DNA from: Planctomycetota bacterium
GTDB lineage: Bacteria; Planctomycetota; Planctomycetia; Pirellulales; Pirellulaceae
Length of the DNA: 12,419 nucleotides
NCBI GenBank assembly: GCA_029259935.1
Contig: JAJDEH010000241.1
Span: 1 to 12,419, forward strand
Direction: 5' to 3'
Made by a program: the position numbers and the translations under genes. Below the pieces are notes generated by a model, which had not been told where the DNA came from, did not search any database, and was given only the letters and a program-made list of their open reading frames with translations. The first letter of the stretch is position 1, and every line of letters starts with the position of its first letter. Positions 6,781 through 12,419 of this stretch are shown one piece after another.

Positions 6781-7105
6781 GGCGTTGCTCGATGTCGCCG
6801 TCTTCCAAGATCACGTTACTCCCGGCAATGTCTGCGAGAAACCCGGATTCGATTTTGTACCAGAAACGAAGCATCCAGGAGTTCAGATCCTCCTGCGTAA
6901 ACACGAGTGTAACTCTTCCCGTTACATTCAAAAGTCGTAGAACTCCTCCTGCCGCACCGAATCCGAACAACACGACGAACGACGCGATTGACCAGCTAAC
7001 GTGAATCACACCGAAAACGCCAAGACCCACAACGACACCAAGGGGGATAATCACGAGTTGGCTATACAGGCAAAATCTGAGCCAGGTTTTTGCTCGCAGT
7101 TGCAC
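6776..7105 (-). CDS. Small membrane protein, hypothetical (109 aa)
   Basis: I do not recognise this protein. It has two predicted transmembrane helices (about residues 14-34 and 36-58: a Leu/Val/Gly-rich pair around LVIIPLGVVVGLGVFGVIHV and a second at SIASFVVLFGFGAAGGVL). A soluble C-terminal half of about 50 residues ends GDIEQRR. It starts with GTG at 7105, with no in-frame ATG upstream or close downstream and a poor ribosome binding site. The start is only 12 nt after the outer box of attC-like site 2, and its stop sits inside attC-like site 1, so it fills the space between two such sites exactly. Function is unknown. It could be a pseudo-coding frame, but the hydrophobic pattern and a clean helix-rich composition argue for a real protein. 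Confidence 0.6.
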   Translation of the reverse strand: MQLRAKTWLRFCLYSQLVIIPLGVVVGLGVFGVIHVSWSIASFVVLFGFGAAGGVLRLLNVTGRVTLVFTQEDLNSWMLRFWYKIESGFLADIAGSNVILEDGDIEQRR

Positions 7106-7117
7106 GATGCTTCAGCC

Positions 7118-7254
7118 GTCTAACGGGTTGAATGCCCGACACCGCCCTCAATGAAGGCAAGCAACGTCGAGTAAGAGTTGATTATCCAACGCAACGCTGG
7201 TTGCAACAAGAGCGAAGGTGTGCCGAGGCCGCAGCGGGCGTTTCATTGTTGGGA
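7118..7254 (-). repeat. attC-like imperfect inverted repeat, candidate 2
   Basis: The plus strand starts GTCTAAC (7118-7124, matching RYYYAAC) and ends GTTGGGA (7248-7254). Inside are the pairs TGAA (7129-7132) with TTCA (7242-7245) and GCCCG (7134-7138) with CGGGC (7235-7239). They are separated by one base on one arm and two on the other, resembling the extrahelical base of attC sites. In gene (minus) orientation the extra base is in the 5' arm, as expected. The middle contains smaller hairpins (GCAAC/GTTGC, GTTG/CAAC). The length of 137 bp is near the upper limit for attC. The stop codon of gene 7243-7563 lies in the arm. Confidence 0.42.
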
Positions 7255-7563
7255 GACTTGTGGCGTGACGCGAAGCGTATCGGCGTTACGTATGAAGTGA
7301 GCGCCCATGTCCAGCAATAACTTTGCGATAACCTCCGTGTGATCGTTTCCATCACGGTTAACGTTCGAGATGTCCAGCCATTCGACTTCAGCGACGGGTA
7401 CGGGCCCGAGAGTACCTGTTTCAAGGCAGCCTTCAACCGGACAAATCAGCCACGGTTGCCAATCGCTCATGTTTTCGTCCGTCACCCATTTCACACGGAA
7501 CCGGCAACCACGATCACGCAGTGTTTCAACGACGGATTTCCAATAGTCGCTGATTTCACTCAT
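7243..7563 (-). CDS. Hypothetical soluble protein (106 aa)
   Basis: This is an unrecognised acidic, soluble protein with alternating strand/helix pattern and no signal peptide. I prefer the ATG at 7563 (MSEISDYWKSVVETLRDRG) over the ATG at 7593, which would add 10 residues. The 7563 start has GGTTGGAT just upstream, while 7593 has no ribosome binding site. Two cysteines (CPVEGC, about residues 41-46) form a CxxxxC pair, and the middle is rich in Trp, Val and Glu (VAEVEWLDIS). The size, acidity and lack of partners resemble small immunity-type or cassette-encoded proteins in general, but no family can be named. Its stop codon falls inside attC-like site 2, and attC-like site 3 lies upstream. 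Confidence 0.6.
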   Translation of the reverse strand: MSEISDYWKSVVETLRDRGCRFRVKWVTDENMSDWQPWLICPVEGCLETGTLGPVPVAEVEWLDISNVNRDGNDHTEVIAKLLLDMGAHFIRNADTLRVTPQVSQQ

Positions 7564-7886
7564 GTCATCCAACCGGTTTCTGGCCGACAACATGTCGGGA
7601 AGTGTCGGAAACTCCCCAACTTAACGCGCGCATGGCCAGAATAGCAAATGCGGGTCGTAACTCGTCTTCCGAAGCGGGCACTACGGCGCAGGAACAGCAG
7701 GCCAGCGTGGTTGTTCATCATGCCGTGGGCGTGACACGGAACATCGACAGGTGTTGAACGGTCGAAAAATCGAACTGCGAGCTTGCTCCACTGCGACGAA
7801 TCGCCTGTTGCGGACCCGCACGCTAGGTGGTGTGGGGACTGGGCGGGTGAACCTGCTCGGCTACCCGATTTGGCAGTCGCGATACG
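7564..7886. other. Long intergenic stretch inside the cassette-like region
   Basis: No supported gene was found. A 6-bp hairpin CCGACA/TGTCGG (7584-7598 region) lies just upstream of the 7563 start. attC-like site 3 sits at 7619-7716. The remaining part, about 7717-7886, follows the stop of gene 7887-8210. It has short plus-strand frames (7751-7984, 7783-7995) without ribosome binding sites, which are judged spurious. Confidence 0.45.
7619..7716. repeat. attC-like imperfect inverted repeat, candidate 3
   Basis: The plus strand reads ACTTAAC (7619-7625, fits RYYYAAC), GCG, then CGC-A-TGGCC (7629-7637), a variable middle, GGCCAGCG (7700-7707), TG, GTTGTTC (7710-7716). The 8-bp inner stem is perfect except for A7632, which bulges like an attC extrahelical base. 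The bulge lies in the plus-strand 5' arm, the opposite orientation to the flanking genes and to candidate 2, which weakens the cassette reading. On the minus strand the outer box is GTTAAGT, matching GTTRRRY. Confidence 0.35.
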
Positions 7887-8210
7887 CTACAACTCCAGGA
7901 CGGCGCAGAACCAATCGTTCCAAGACGTACTGTCTAGCGCGTCTTCTCTCGCGTCTGGATGGCTTTCGAACCACCATGCCTTGAGAAAACCGTAGTCATC
8001 CAATGCGAGTTTAAAAGGCTCCCAATCGGGCATGCGGCCATCTTGATCGCACGCATCAGTCCCCGTGAAGAGGAAGTCGTTGAGAATGTGAAGCGGCGGG
8101 AAGTACTCGGACGAGTCGATAATGCTGAACGCACCATAGAGTACGCCGACATTTGTACTAATAATAGTCTTGGCGAGTTCAAGTTCAGTTGAGTGTTCGC
8201 GTTTCATCAT
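7887..8210 (-). CDS. Hypothetical soluble protein (107 aa)
   Basis: This is an unrecognised acidic protein, rich in aromatic residues (FEPFKL, WWFESHPD, WNDWFCAVLEL) and without signal peptide or membrane segment. The ATG at 8210 is chosen over an upstream in-frame start at 8234. GAGG lies 8 nt before it, and the upstream 8 codons are preceded by no signal. A second ATG follows immediately (MMKREHS). The composition, with many Asp, Glu, Phe and Trp, is typical of small globular proteins rather than a shadow frame. The frames on the other strand are short. It is a solitary gene in the cassette-like series. Its upstream border is near attC-like site 4 and its downstream intergenic space holds site 3. 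Function cannot be inferred. Confidence 0.62.
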   Translation of the reverse strand: MMKREHSTELELAKTIISTNVGVLYGAFSIIDSSEYFPPLHILNDFLFTGTDACDQDGRMPDWEPFKLALDDYGFLKAWWFESHPDAREDALDSTSWNDWFCAVLEL

Positions 8211-8242
8211 CGGCAGGGCCTCGAAACACAACAATGAGTACT

Positions 8243-8354
8243 GCCAACGGTAAGATCATTTTTTCACCGCCCCCTCGACAGTGACGACTTTGAACTGGCA
8301 TTGATTCTACCAGATGTTCGGAGTTTGTATGAAATCGAAGGTGAACGCGTTAGC
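8243..8354. repeat. Weak attC-like inverted repeat, candidate 4
   Basis: The outer boxes GCCAAC (8243-8248) and GTTAGC (8349-8354) pair with one wobble, and TTCACC (8263-8268) pairs with GGTGAA (8340-8345). The spacers between outer and inner boxes are very unequal (14 versus 3 nt), unlike a standard attC. A second GTTAGC...GCTAAC pair (8349-8354 with 8378-8383) overlaps. The minus-strand outer box CCGTTGG resembles those of candidates 1 and 2. Confidence 0.2.
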
Positions 8355-8415
8355 GACTAGCAATTAATCATTGTTGTGCTAACTGACCACACGGCATGGG
8401 AGAACAAACCGGAAT

Positions 8416-9090
8416 TCAGGCGTCGTTTTCTGACCGCATACCCTCAATCGGAAACTTCTCGACAAATTCAATCCATTCTTCAGGAGCGTCCCATCTCCTC
8501 AAATAGTCCGCGCGCTGAGGCTCAGATAGCGACCACCAAAATGGTTGCCACTCATTTTCGAACCACCATTCGCTTACTCCCTGCCGCCAAAGTCCGTCCA
8601 TCGGGGTGCTGCCCAAAAACAATATCCAGGGTGGTTGTGGCTCGCTCCAGTTGAGTTCCGCCACCTGATCCAGAAACTCACCATTTTCACCAACCAAGAG
8701 TAGTCCTGTGCCGATAGCATCGCGCAGTAGGACTGCAGCCAGTTGCACACACGAGTCTCTTCCGTGAAGATCGCAGTGCGGAACTCCGTTCACCAGAGCC
8801 TTGCCTTGCCCCCACGAAATCAAGCCACGACGCTCATGGCAGTCTAGCCAAACTGAAGGTCGCGCTAAACACACGCAACACTGGCTTGGAAAGACAGTCC
8901 TTAATGAACGAAGCATATCGTCGCTCAGAAGAATTGACACGGAGAAAAGTGATGGGAATCCCAAGACCTCCATCAACGTACCCGTTCCATCGAAACTACT
9001 ATCGGATTGGGGCTTCACTCTGAAAGCCCGATAGACCTGACGTTCCAATGATCGTTGGCTCCGTCTGTCCAACTTAAGTGGGTGACCCAT
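8416..9090 (-). CDS. Hypothetical Trp-rich protein with clustered Cys/His (up to 224 aa)
   Basis: This is an unrecognised protein of up to 224 residues from the ATG at 9090; a TTG lies one codon further out. The middle has CCVC, CHERRG and CDLHGRDSC (about residues 71-114), which together could bind a metal ion. The C-terminal third is strikingly rich in Trp (LWRQGVSEWWFENEWQPFWW). No signal peptide is present. The ribosome binding site at 9090 is weak, and the first 40 or so residues look low in structure. Translation may therefore begin later, for instance at the Met of MEVLGF (codon 40) or of MLRSLR (codon 60). A GTTGGAC box (minus strand, 9067-9073) lies inside the first codons and might mark the cassette edge, which would also favour a later start. 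Function is unknown. Confidence 0.6.
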   Translation of the reverse strand: MGHPLKLDRRSQRSLERQVYRAFRVKPQSDSSFDGTGTLMEVLGFPSLFSVSILLSDDMLRSLRTVFPSQCCVCLARPSVWLDCHERRGLISWGQGKALVNGVPHCDLHGRDSCVQLAAVLLRDAIGTGLLLVGENGEFLDQVAELNWSEPQPPWILFLGSTPMDGLWRQGVSEWWFENEWQPFWWSLSEPQRADYLRRWDAPEEWIEFVEKFPIEGMRSENDA

Positions 9091-9129
9091 CAAAATTTTT
9101 TCTCGAACTTAGTCGAACAGAATGCGGAA

Positions 9130-9372
9130 ATGATCACCTAGTCGCCGGACACGCGATTGCTCGCCGCCGGTGCCGAGCTAGAGGAAGATAGTGGCGGTGC
9201 AGTCTACGTTTGGGATGTGAGCGGCTGGACGCCACGAACTCAGTGGAAGATCAAGTCGCCGGACGTGTGGGGTGTGACAGCACTGTCTTTTTCGCCTGAC
9301 GGAGCGATGCTGGCCGTGGGAAAGAGCGACGGAGTCGTCTCACTAGTACCGGTTCCAAGTGTTGACCAATAG
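9130..9372 (+). pseudogene. WD40-repeat protein remnant (C-terminal fragment)
   Basis: The frame reads like the end of a beta-propeller protein. The segment SPDTRLLAAG begins a blade, AVYVWDVSGW gives the WD-type strand, and VTALSFSPDGAMLAVG begins the next blade before a stop at 9370-9372. In the same frame a TAG at 9139-9141 sits exactly where the residue before SPD should be, preceded by only ATG ATC ACC and unrelated codons. There is no ribosome binding site. A TTG at 9157 could start a 71-residue piece, but a single incomplete blade would not fold as a propeller. WD40 proteins are common in planctomycetes and often near ECF sigma genes. Here the rest of the gene is missing, its upstream end replaced by the cassette-like region. 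It converges with the sigma gene at 9401. Confidence 0.75.
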
Positions 9373-9400
9373 ACACACTGACCAACACTGCCTGCCGCCG

Positions 9401-10027
9401 TCACTCGGGGTCGGGCCAGTCGAGCAGCCCTTCTAGCTCTTTCCGCAGACGTCGGCGGATGCGGTAGATCCCTTGGCGGACTGCCTGTTCCGTCATCTCT
9501 AATTTCGCCGCCATCTCGCGCACTTCTTTTCCATCGATGGCGACCGCGCGGAAGGCCTCCCAAGTGTGAGCGTTGAAATCGGGGCGAATCAGTTCCAACG
9601 CCTGTCGCACCAACAGAGCATTGTCGGATTCAATTTCATCCTCGGTTTCCTCGGCCAGCGGATCGGGGACTTCGGAAAAGCGGAGGTTGGCGTCGGTTCC
9701 GCCCGCGGCGGCGGGCCGGCGCCCGGCGGCGTTGAAGTGATTCGCGATCTTGCTGCGAGCGACCGTTCTCAGCCAGGCCCGAAACGAACCGGTCCGCTGT
9801 TGATGCGTGAACCTGCCGATGCCTTGGGCCACGGCGCGAAACACATCCTGAAAGACATCCGGCATGTCATCCTGGGAAAGCCCGCCCCGGCGCAGCCAAC
9901 TGAAAACGAGCGGTCCGTAGAGTTGCACAATTCGTTGCCACGCATCTTGGTCGTCCGACTTGGCACGCTCCAACAAACTGAGAGAGGTGCGATCGTTGGA
10001 CGCTTCGTGGGACGGATTGGGTGGCAT
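9401..10027 (-). CDS. ECF-family RNA polymerase sigma factor (208 aa)
   Basis: Sigma region 2 spans about residues 25-100. Visible parts are AWQRIVQLYGPLVFSWLRR, the core-binding helix MPDVFQDVFRAVAQGI and the -10 helix SFRAWLRTVARSKIANHF. A Pro/Ala/Gly-rich linker follows (about 100-135), then region 4 (about 138-200) with the helix-turn-helix EVREMAAKLEMTEQAVRQGIYR. The ATG at 10027 is chosen, 19 bp after the stop of the HtrA gene. The longer open frame to 10159 runs through the HtrA coding end in another frame and adds only Ser/Pro-rich sequence. GAGG is 14 nt upstream, which is rather far. No anti-sigma gene follows, and the next thing downstream is the WD40 remnant on the other strand. 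Its regulator may be the membrane HtrA encoded just before it, but that is inference. Confidence 0.92.
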   Translation of the reverse strand: MPPNPSHEASNDRTSLSLLERAKSDDQDAWQRIVQLYGPLVFSWLRRGGLSQDDMPDVFQDVFRAVAQGIGRFTHQQRTGSFRAWLRTVARSKIANHFNAAGRRPAAAGGTDANLRFSEVPDPLAEETEDEIESDNALLVRQALELIRPDFNAHTWEAFRAVAIDGKEVREMAAKLEMTEQAVRQGIYRIRRRLRKELEGLLDWPDPE

Positions 10028-10046
10028 CGGCGCTGATCGGCCTCGA

Positions 10047-11384
10047 TTAATAGAGCTGCTGTGGCCGTTCGCCGACGACGACTTGCAGCCGCTGTTTTTC
10101 ACCGCCGCGGATAATGTCGATTGTGGCGGCCGACCCAATTTCGGTGGCCGCCACGGCACGGCTAAGCACCATGGGATTGATGACCGCGATATCGTTCCAC
10201 TGCACGACGAAGTCTCCCACTTCCAGACCGGCTTCCTTGGCCGGCGAAACGATCCCTTGAAATTCGACGACCTCCACGATCAACGCGCCTTCGACGCCTG
10301 GTAGGCTCAATTGCTTCGCCAGATCTTCGTCGATCTCGTCCATCTTAATTCCCAGCCAGCCGCGAGCGACATGTCCGTCGGTGCGAATGCGGTTGTAAAC
10401 GTCACGAGCCACGGCACTGGGAATTGCGAAACTGATCCCCTGATAGGTTTCGCCCAGGATCGCCGTGTTGATTCCGATCACTCGTCCCCGGTCGTCCACC
10501 AGTGGACCTCCGCTGTTGCCGGGATTCACGGCGGCGTCGGACTGAAGGAAGTCTTGGTAAATGTTGCCGGCCTTTTGACCACGGTTCTTCGCGCTTAAGA
10601 TTCCCGACGTCACGCTTTGGTGGAGTCCGAACGGGCTGCCGACGGCCCACACCAGCGCGCCAACCTGCACCTCTTCGCTATCACCCCACTCGACGGCGAT
10701 CAGGTTACCGGCGTCGATTTTGAGAACCGCCAAATCCGTGGGCGCGTCAACGCCGATTACCTCCGCGGGTATCTGGCGGTCGTCGCCCAGCGTGACTTGG
10801 ATCGACCGGGCACCGGCAATCACATGGCGATTCGTCAGGATGTATCCTTCCGTATCGACAATGACGCCCGAACCTTGTCCCTCGCTCTCTCGCGAGTGCG
10901 GACCGAACAGATGGCTCGCTTCATCGGTATTCACCCGGCCGCTTGTGACGGCCTGAATATGCACGACGCTTGGTCCGGCCCGCCGGGCTACCATCTGCGA
11001 AGCCAACGTCAGTTGACGCAGCGGCTGGTGGGCGAGAGCTTCGCCGGAAGTTTCGTATTCCGCCCGCAGCCGGCCCTGCGTCGAGGCGTAGTAATACTCT
11101 TCCGCGATATCGGGCACGATGTATTTGACCACCAGCAGAATCAGCAACACGGACATGAGCCATATCAGCCGCGCGACAACCAGATTCGAGCCGCCGCCGG
11201 CTTCCCTCTTCGTCCTCCCCGCGGGCTTGACCGGTTTAGCGGGGAGCATCTGGATCCCCGGATCGTTGCTTCCGACCATCGCTTCTTCGCGCACCACTTT
11301 CTCGTCATGCTCTGGAACGGGGGATGGAGCGGGGTCGCCCGTGGGCGACTGCTCGAACTCCGACCTAGGAAAAGAACTTTGCAT
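10047..11384 (-). CDS. Membrane-anchored HtrA/DegP-type serine protease
   Basis: This is a 445-residue S1C-family protease for envelope protein quality control. A proline-rich cytoplasmic N-terminus of about 65 residues precedes one transmembrane helix (about 68-90), which leaves the protease outside the cytoplasmic membrane. The catalytic triad is intact: H187 in LTNRHV, D217 in PTDLAVLKID and S291 in NPGNSGGPL. One PDZ domain follows (about 340-440, starting GWLGIKM). The single PDZ and membrane anchor resemble DegS more than DegP, but orthology is not claimed and I give no symbol. The start ATG has GAGG 6 nt upstream. The ECF sigma gene follows after 19 bp in the same direction, so a regulatory link between protease and sigma factor is plausible. 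Contrast the triad-less relative at 3633-5099. Confidence 0.95.
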   Translation of the reverse strand: MQSSFPRSEFEQSPTGDPAPSPVPEHDEKVVREEAMVGSNDPGIQMLPAKPVKPAGRTKREAGGGSNLVVARLIWLMSVLLILLVVKYIVPDIAEEYYYASTQGRLRAEYETSGEALAHQPLRQLTLASQMVARRAGPSVVHIQAVTSGRVNTDEASHLFGPHSRESEGQGSGVIVDTEGYILTNRHVIAGARSIQVTLGDDRQIPAEVIGVDAPTDLAVLKIDAGNLIAVEWGDSEEVQVGALVWAVGSPFGLHQSVTSGILSAKNRGQKAGNIYQDFLQSDAAVNPGNSGGPLVDDRGRVIGINTAILGETYQGISFAIPSAVARDVYNRIRTDGHVARGWLGIKMDEIDEDLAKQLSLPGVEGALIVEVVEFQGIVSPAKEAGLEVGDFVVQWNDIAVINPMVLSRAVAATEIGSAATIDIIRGGEKQRLQVVVGERPQQLY

Positions 11385-11905
11385 GAAAACCTCGCGCAGT
11401 TTGGCGGATGCGCAGTATTATACGGGATTTGTCCGCTAAACTGTTCGCAAATTCCACTGTTAAGTCAATTCGTGGACACGATCGACGTTCCACGCGGGAA
11501 TATCCTAGTTCCTACGATTTTGGCGGCGGTTTCAACCGCGAGAGCTGCCAGCAGGCAACGCCGACAAATGAGGGACTGTTGACGGTTGCCGTTCAATTGC
11601 CAAACTGATCGCCACTTTCCGCGATCGATCGTTGGCGACGAAGTCGAATGGCGGATGGTCGCGGCACCATGGGCCGTCCGTTTGTCGACGAACAGTAAGC
11701 TTCGCGACGACCAAGTTCGCGACGACGCGAGTGACGGTTTCGCGGCTAAAGTGAAGTCCGCATTCCTTCGCTCACGCATTCAACCGATTGCTTCATGCCC
11801 GCCGCCTCAGCCAAGGTTCCACGAAAGCGGCACACGAAACACCACCATCTTGGTCGCTGATCGGATCCACCACGATTGGCATTCCGATTCCCCTATTTGA
11901 GTAGT
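11385..11905. other. Gene-poor divergent intergenic region
   Basis: This separates the minus-strand HtrA gene from the plus-strand Cys-rich gene. Open frames on both strands (for example 11465-11779 minus, 11586-11900 plus) are rich in Arg, Ser and Thr, lack ribosome binding sites and look spurious. A short direct repeat TTCGCGACGAC occurs at 11701 and 11716. No RNA gene was recognised. Confidence 0.5.
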
Positions 11906-11934
11906 TTGACAGTGATTGTACTGACCACTACACT
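11906..11934 (+). promoter_or_regulatory. Candidate sigma-70 promoter for the Cys-rich gene
   Basis: TTGACA (11906-11911) and TACACT (11929-11934) are spaced by exactly 17 bp. The -35 is a perfect match and the -10 matches 4 of 6 positions. The 9-mer ACTGACCAC occurs at 11920-11928 and 11932-11940, flanking and overlapping the -10 box like an operator. The start codon is 155 nt downstream of the -10, leaving a long leader. Confidence 0.45.
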
Positions 11935-12007
11935 GACCACGCGATTTGCCAACCACCCTCTAGTTGGCATACGTTTTTACCTTACACGGATCTGAGTACA
12001 CCTGTTG

Positions 12008-12077
12008 CTGATGTCATTATTTCACTGAGCGATCATCTCGCTGAGTTATCATCTTTTCCCTGAGTTTACATCTTTTG
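12008..12077. repeat. Imperfect short tandem repeats in the leader of the Cys-rich gene
   Basis: Four degenerate copies of a 16-19 bp unit start CTGA at 12008, 12025, 12041 and 12060, with the shared core CTGAG...TCATCT. The last two are most alike (CTGAGTTATCATCTTTT and CTGAGTTTACATCTTTT). They end just before the ribosome binding site AAGGAGG (12078-12084). Confidence 0.6.
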
Positions 12078-12089
12078 AAGGAGGTTGTG

Positions 12090-12419
12090 ATGAATCGCAT
12101 CGTAGTTCTTGGAGTGTCCGTTTTTTTTGCGGTGGTTGGAATTGTCTTGATTGGCGACGGTAAGCCAGCGGTTGCCGGTCATGGTTGTTGCGGAACGGTT
12201 GTGGTTTCGAGCTGTCACATGTGCTACGGCTGCGGCGGTTGTTATGCACCTCCTTGCTGTGGTTATCCTCCCATTTATCGATGCGCTGGATGCGTGCCGA
12301 TCGACCGGTGCTTCGGTTGCCCCCGGCCCTGCAGCGGCCCCAACTGCAATCCCACGAATTGCCAGGGAAGAGATTGCAAAGTTCGACAACAGGACACGCA
12401 GCAAGGCGAGGTCAGTACC
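12090..12419 (+). CDS. Secreted cysteine-rich protein, partial at window edge
   Basis: The frame is open from the ATG at 12090 to the end of the window (110 codons, no stop). The start is firm, since AAGGAGG lies 5 nt upstream. An N-terminal hydrophobic segment (VVLGVSVFFAVVGIVLIG, about residues 5-22) followed by KPAVAGHG looks like a signal peptide with cleavage near VAG or AGH. After it come 16 cysteines in about 65 residues, in pairs and CxxC-type spacings (HGCCG, CHMCYGCGGC, PPCCGYPP, CAGC, CFGCPRPC, NCNPTNC), with many Gly and Pro. The chain then turns polar and Gln-rich (VRQQDTQQGE). Cys-rich exported proteins are known in planctomycetes, whose protein-based envelopes are disulfide-rich, but I cannot name a family. 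A role in the cell envelope or metal binding is inferred only. Confidence 0.85.
   Translation, partial: MNRIVVLGVSVFFAVVGIVLIGDGKPAVAGHGCCGTVVVSSCHMCYGCGGCYAPPCCGYPPIYRCAGCVPIDRCFGCPRPCSGPNCNPTNCQGRDCKVRQQDTQQGEVST

Noticed and set aside
6720..9093. Orphan genes as immunity genes of a polymorphic toxin system
   Set aside because: The sizes and acidity fit loosely, but no toxin gene, toxin fragment or known immunity family is recognisable in the window.
9066..9150. A fifth attC-like site starting at GTCCAAC (9067-9073)
   Set aside because: The box fits RYYYAAC, but no partner GTT box with inner complementary arms was found within 150 bp, and it lies in the possible coding start of 8416-9090.
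10617..11582. 321-codon plus-strand frame antisense to the HtrA protease
   Set aside because: It is antisense to a gene with intact catalytic motifs, has no ribosome binding site and no recognisable features.
11465..11779. 104-codon minus-strand frame between the HtrA and Cys-rich genes
   Set aside because: It has Ser/Arg/Thr-rich shadow-like composition and no ribosome binding site, and the sequence contains short direct repeats rather than coding signals.

Overview
The window looks like part of a planctomycete chromosome, probably of the Pirellulales. The supporting signs are an S1-type sulfatase, two ECF sigma factors each sitting with an HtrA-family gene, a WD40-repeat fragment, a very cysteine-rich secreted protein, and several orphan proteins with no recognised family. 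No ribosomal RNA, tRNA, CRISPR array, transposase or integrase was seen. This assignment is inference from gene content, not a database match.

Left part (1-3630). A small conserved-looking hypothetical gene lies on the minus strand (202-537). It is followed by a large two-step palindrome (95-179). A gene-free stretch comes next, ending in an 18-bp tandem repeat (932-997) directly in front of a plus-strand sulfatase (1010-2440). A seven-helix membrane protein of unknown function (2477-3628) lies 36 bp behind the sulfatase and may be cotranscribed with it.

Middle part (3633-6326). A tight minus-strand operon reads ECF sigma factor, then a membrane-anchored putative anti-sigma protein (8-bp start/stop overlap), then an exported HtrA-like protein (11-bp gap). 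The HtrA-like protein has lost the catalytic Asp and Ser of the family but keeps a PDZ domain and adds a C-terminal coiled coil. The layout recalls sigma-E/AlgU-type envelope-stress operons, with a pseudoprotease in the sensor or effector position.

Cassette-like part (6720-9093). Four codirectional minus-strand orphan genes (109, about 106, 107 and up to 224 codons) are each followed by a non-coding stretch of about 60-140 bp. These stretches carry imperfect inverted repeats bounded by RYYYAAC / GTTRRRY-like boxes. The best one overlaps the stop codon of its gene. I read this as a possible cluster of integron-type cassettes without a visible integrase, but this is a hand reading and only two of the four sites are persuasive. 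The right border touches a broken WD40-repeat gene remnant (9130-9372).

Right part (9401-12419). A second minus-strand operon encodes an HtrA protease with an intact His-Asp-Ser triad, a transmembrane anchor and a PDZ domain, followed after 19 bp by a second ECF sigma factor. A gene-poor region of about 700 bp then leads to a plus-strand gene for a secreted protein with 16 cysteines in about 65 residues. That gene runs off the window and is preceded by a good ribosome binding site, short imperfect repeats and a plausible sigma-70 promoter. The window thus holds two separate HtrA/ECF-sigma pairs, one with an apparently dead protease and one with a live one.
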